In this document: positions 8,731 through 10,271 of the stretch, in pieces
Layout: each line of letters starts with the position of its first letter
Numbering within the stretch: position 1 is the stretch's first letter
DNA from: Asterionellopsis glacialis
Lineage: Eukaryota; Bacillariophyta; Plagiogrammaphyceae; Rhaphoneidales; Asterionellopsidaceae
Assembly: GCA_014885115.2 (NCBI GenBank)
Contig: WKLE02003599.1
Coordinates: 1-10,271 of the forward strand
Reading direction: 5' to 3'
Length of the DNA: 10,271 bases
Notes under the pieces: generated by a model
Told to the model about the DNA's origin: nothing
Seen by the model: only the letters and a program-made list of their open reading frames with translations
Databases searched by the model: none
Program-made: the position numbers and the translations under genes

Positions 8731-9545
8731 AGTGGTAAGAATAATGGCAGTATTTGTTGTAATGATAAAAAATGTAGCTGAAATTGCAGAGTAAGTGTAA
8801 TGACAGTAATTTTATGAGGATTGTAAAGATGTGCAGTTAAAAATGCATATATTTATCAGTTCCAGTATCAATAATGTTGTACAATCCACTTAGCAACATG
8901 ATATTTTGTAGAGTTGCAAATTACATGGTAACACCCATGGCTGGCACCACTCTGATCCATCACATGTTTTGGCTCTAGGTGTCTACTATGTAGAACTTTG
9001 GTATATTTATTTGTCCTCTTGTAAACAAAATGATGAAAAAAATTAAACAAAATATATACCAAGTCATACACATATAGGTCCAAAACATGCAACAGCCTTT
9101 TCAGAGTGATGCCATAAGTTTGATGAAAGTGTATGGAAGGAATGCATGTGATGATATAAAAATGACACGCATAGTTGAAATTTCATATTTATCAGTACCA
9201 GTACCACTAACATTGTATGGTCAAATTTGCATATTTAGTATCAGAATGACCAACAATATTGTACAGTGGCTGTTTGATAGTTCTATTTTTATGGTACTAC
9301 TAGTCCTAAGTGGTAAGAAGTGTAATGACAATACTTTTTATGATAACAAAAATGCACATTAGAAATTGCATACTTACTTATACTACCCACAATGTAATAC
9401 AATTGGTAACAGTTTGACACAGATTTTGTATGGCAAGTGACAGTTCTCCTAATACTATTTGTGGTAAGTGTAATGGCAGAAAATTTTGTGATTATAATAA
9501 TGCACACTTGAAATCTATGGGAAATGATATTTTTAGTATATACTA
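8731..9545. repeat. Degenerate tandem repeat array, period near 150 bp
   Basis: A block of about 60 bases starting GTGGTAAG, containing TGTAATGGCAG, then ATGAT and ATAAAAATGCACA, and ending TGAAATTGCA, recurs at about 8731, 9310 and 9461, with worn relatives at about 8791 and 9127. A second block of about 40 bases (CATATTTATCAGTACCAG then ACATTGTAC) follows at about 8845, 9184, 9229 and 9368. The two clearest adjacent copies start 151 bases apart. Before both is a matching lead-in with AGTTCT and CTAAT or CCTAA. Copies differ by many substitutions and small indels, so the array is old. It could be a satellite or the inner repeat of a mobile element. Confidence 0.65.
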
Positions 9546-10013
9546 GTCAAAAACAAGAGGGTATAAGCAGAAAAACTGTCTCTTGTAATGTAAAGATGCT
9601 TATGAACTACAGGAAGGAACAGAAATAATAATGAATATGTAGAACATAATCAATTTGTGGTACTCTACAACATATAATGAAACTATGTTAGTAGTGGAAC
9701 AGCACTGGTATTATTTCTCCATGATGCTTTGTAAAATTTTCTTCTTCCAAGAAGTACTATAAATTCAAAGCAGTAAATTACTAGGCCATCAAATAAGTAC
9801 TTTTCAAGGGAACTAAACTAGGAAATTCTAAGGTTGGTATATGCAATCAGTGACTGCTTCTCAATCTGATGGTGAATGAATACTGGTGGTAATGACTGGC
9901 TGATGCTGCCCCTCCATATGTTTGAAGCTTTTTTGGACCCCTGCCACACTCCCATGCTCTGCCTAAGATACTCCTGCTCAAATCAGCCCAAAACTAGAAA
10001 AAAAATGTATGTT
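9546..10013. other. CpG-free stretch without a supported gene
   Basis: No open frame or repeat of note. Positions 9895-9985 are richer in G+C than the neighbourhood yet still lack CpG, which reinforces that the loss is specific to the dinucleotide. Confidence 0.6.
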
Positions 10014-10227
10014 TGTTGACATACCTCTTTCAATAAGAATATGTTGTCTGTTTGTTGGAAGTGCATTTCCATCTGTATAATTCTTGTAGTATTCTACCAG
10101 CAGGAATATTACAGTAGGGAACAAGATATTATTTTATGTAATTATGTTTAGTAAAGGTAATAAATTCTTGTCGAGGATATAGTTTGTTTTCTTCTTCTTT
10201 ATTACCCAGAGCCAACTAGAGTTTACA
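10014..10227 (+). mobile_element. Possible LTR-like segment (very tentative)
   Basis: The segment begins TGTTGACATA and could end GTTTACA, giving the TG...CA ends and roughly 200-base length seen in some copia-type long terminal repeats. It contains AT-rich sequence with AATAAA at 10160-10165, which could be a polyadenylation signal inside an LTR. The next bases, TTGGGAGATAATG, are only weakly like a tRNA primer-binding site. No second copy exists in the window, and target-site duplications cannot be tested. This could easily be coincidence. Confidence 0.15.
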
Positions 10228-10271
10228 TTGGGAGATAATGTTGTAAAAGCTTTTGGGAAGAAATATCTCTT

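Larger units (their letters stand above)
3564..10271. other. CpG-depleted, gene-poor tract (probable decayed transposon island)
   Basis: By direct reading, CpG occurs only at 4840, 6810, 7302, 7507, 8501, 9168 and 10172 in 6.7 kb. The longest CpG-free stretch is 4841-6809. The shortage is specific: in 3661-3960 there are 14 GpC and no CpG, and TpG and CpA are abundant. This is the known footprint of long-term cytosine methylation at CpG followed by deamination. No open frame exceeds 117 codons, and none carries a domain I can identify with confidence. A decayed mobile-element region is the best fit. A highly methylated foreign sequence joined by assembly error is the main alternative. Confidence 0.75.

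Noticed and set aside
3564..10271. Fungal-type repeat-induced point mutation (RIP) as the cause of decay
   Set aside because: Classical RIP depletes CpA in favour of TpA. Here CpA and TpG remain abundant and only CpG is missing, which fits CpG methylation decay better.
1..10271. tRNA, rRNA, CRISPR array or bacterial operon signals
   Set aside because: No cloverleaf, rRNA-like conserved stretch, regularly spaced identical repeats or ribosome-binding-site/operon pattern was seen on either strand.

Overview
The window looks like nuclear DNA of a eukaryotic microbe. It holds one long uninterrupted gene, on the minus strand, for a GRIP-domain golgin, a trans-Golgi coiled-coil protein found only in eukaryotes. 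The rest is AT-rich, with microsatellites and no bacterial operon logic. An intronless gene with Ser/Thr/Ala/Gln-rich low-complexity stretches would suit a diatom or another stramenopile alga, but this is inference and I cannot name the organism.

Layout: 1-688 is intergenic DNA downstream of the golgin gene, with a dense cluster of GTAC tetramers and a 10-bp-arm palindrome near the left edge. The golgin gene occupies 689-2311 (minus), 540 codons, with the GRIP domain near its C-terminus. Its upstream intergenic region, about 2312-3390, contains a C8(AC)7 tract, a second GTAC cluster and a short hairpin. An imperfect (TTTG)n microsatellite lies at 3391-3533.

From just after the microsatellite to the right edge (about 6.7 kb) I find no convincing gene. 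This part differs from the left part in one striking respect: CpG is almost absent. I count 7 CpG dinucleotides in 3564-10271, against about 120 in 1-3271, while GpC stays common on the right. The simplest reading is old, heavily CpG-methylated DNA, such as a decayed transposon island. Within it are a 41-bp tandem duplication, a degenerate tandem array with a period near 150 bp, short ORF remnants, and a possible LTR-like segment at the right end. An alternative to exclude is an assembly join at the microsatellite between two different genomes.

With only one real gene there is no pathway to reconstruct. The main biological question is the abrupt change of CpG landscape about 1.2 kb upstream of the golgin gene.
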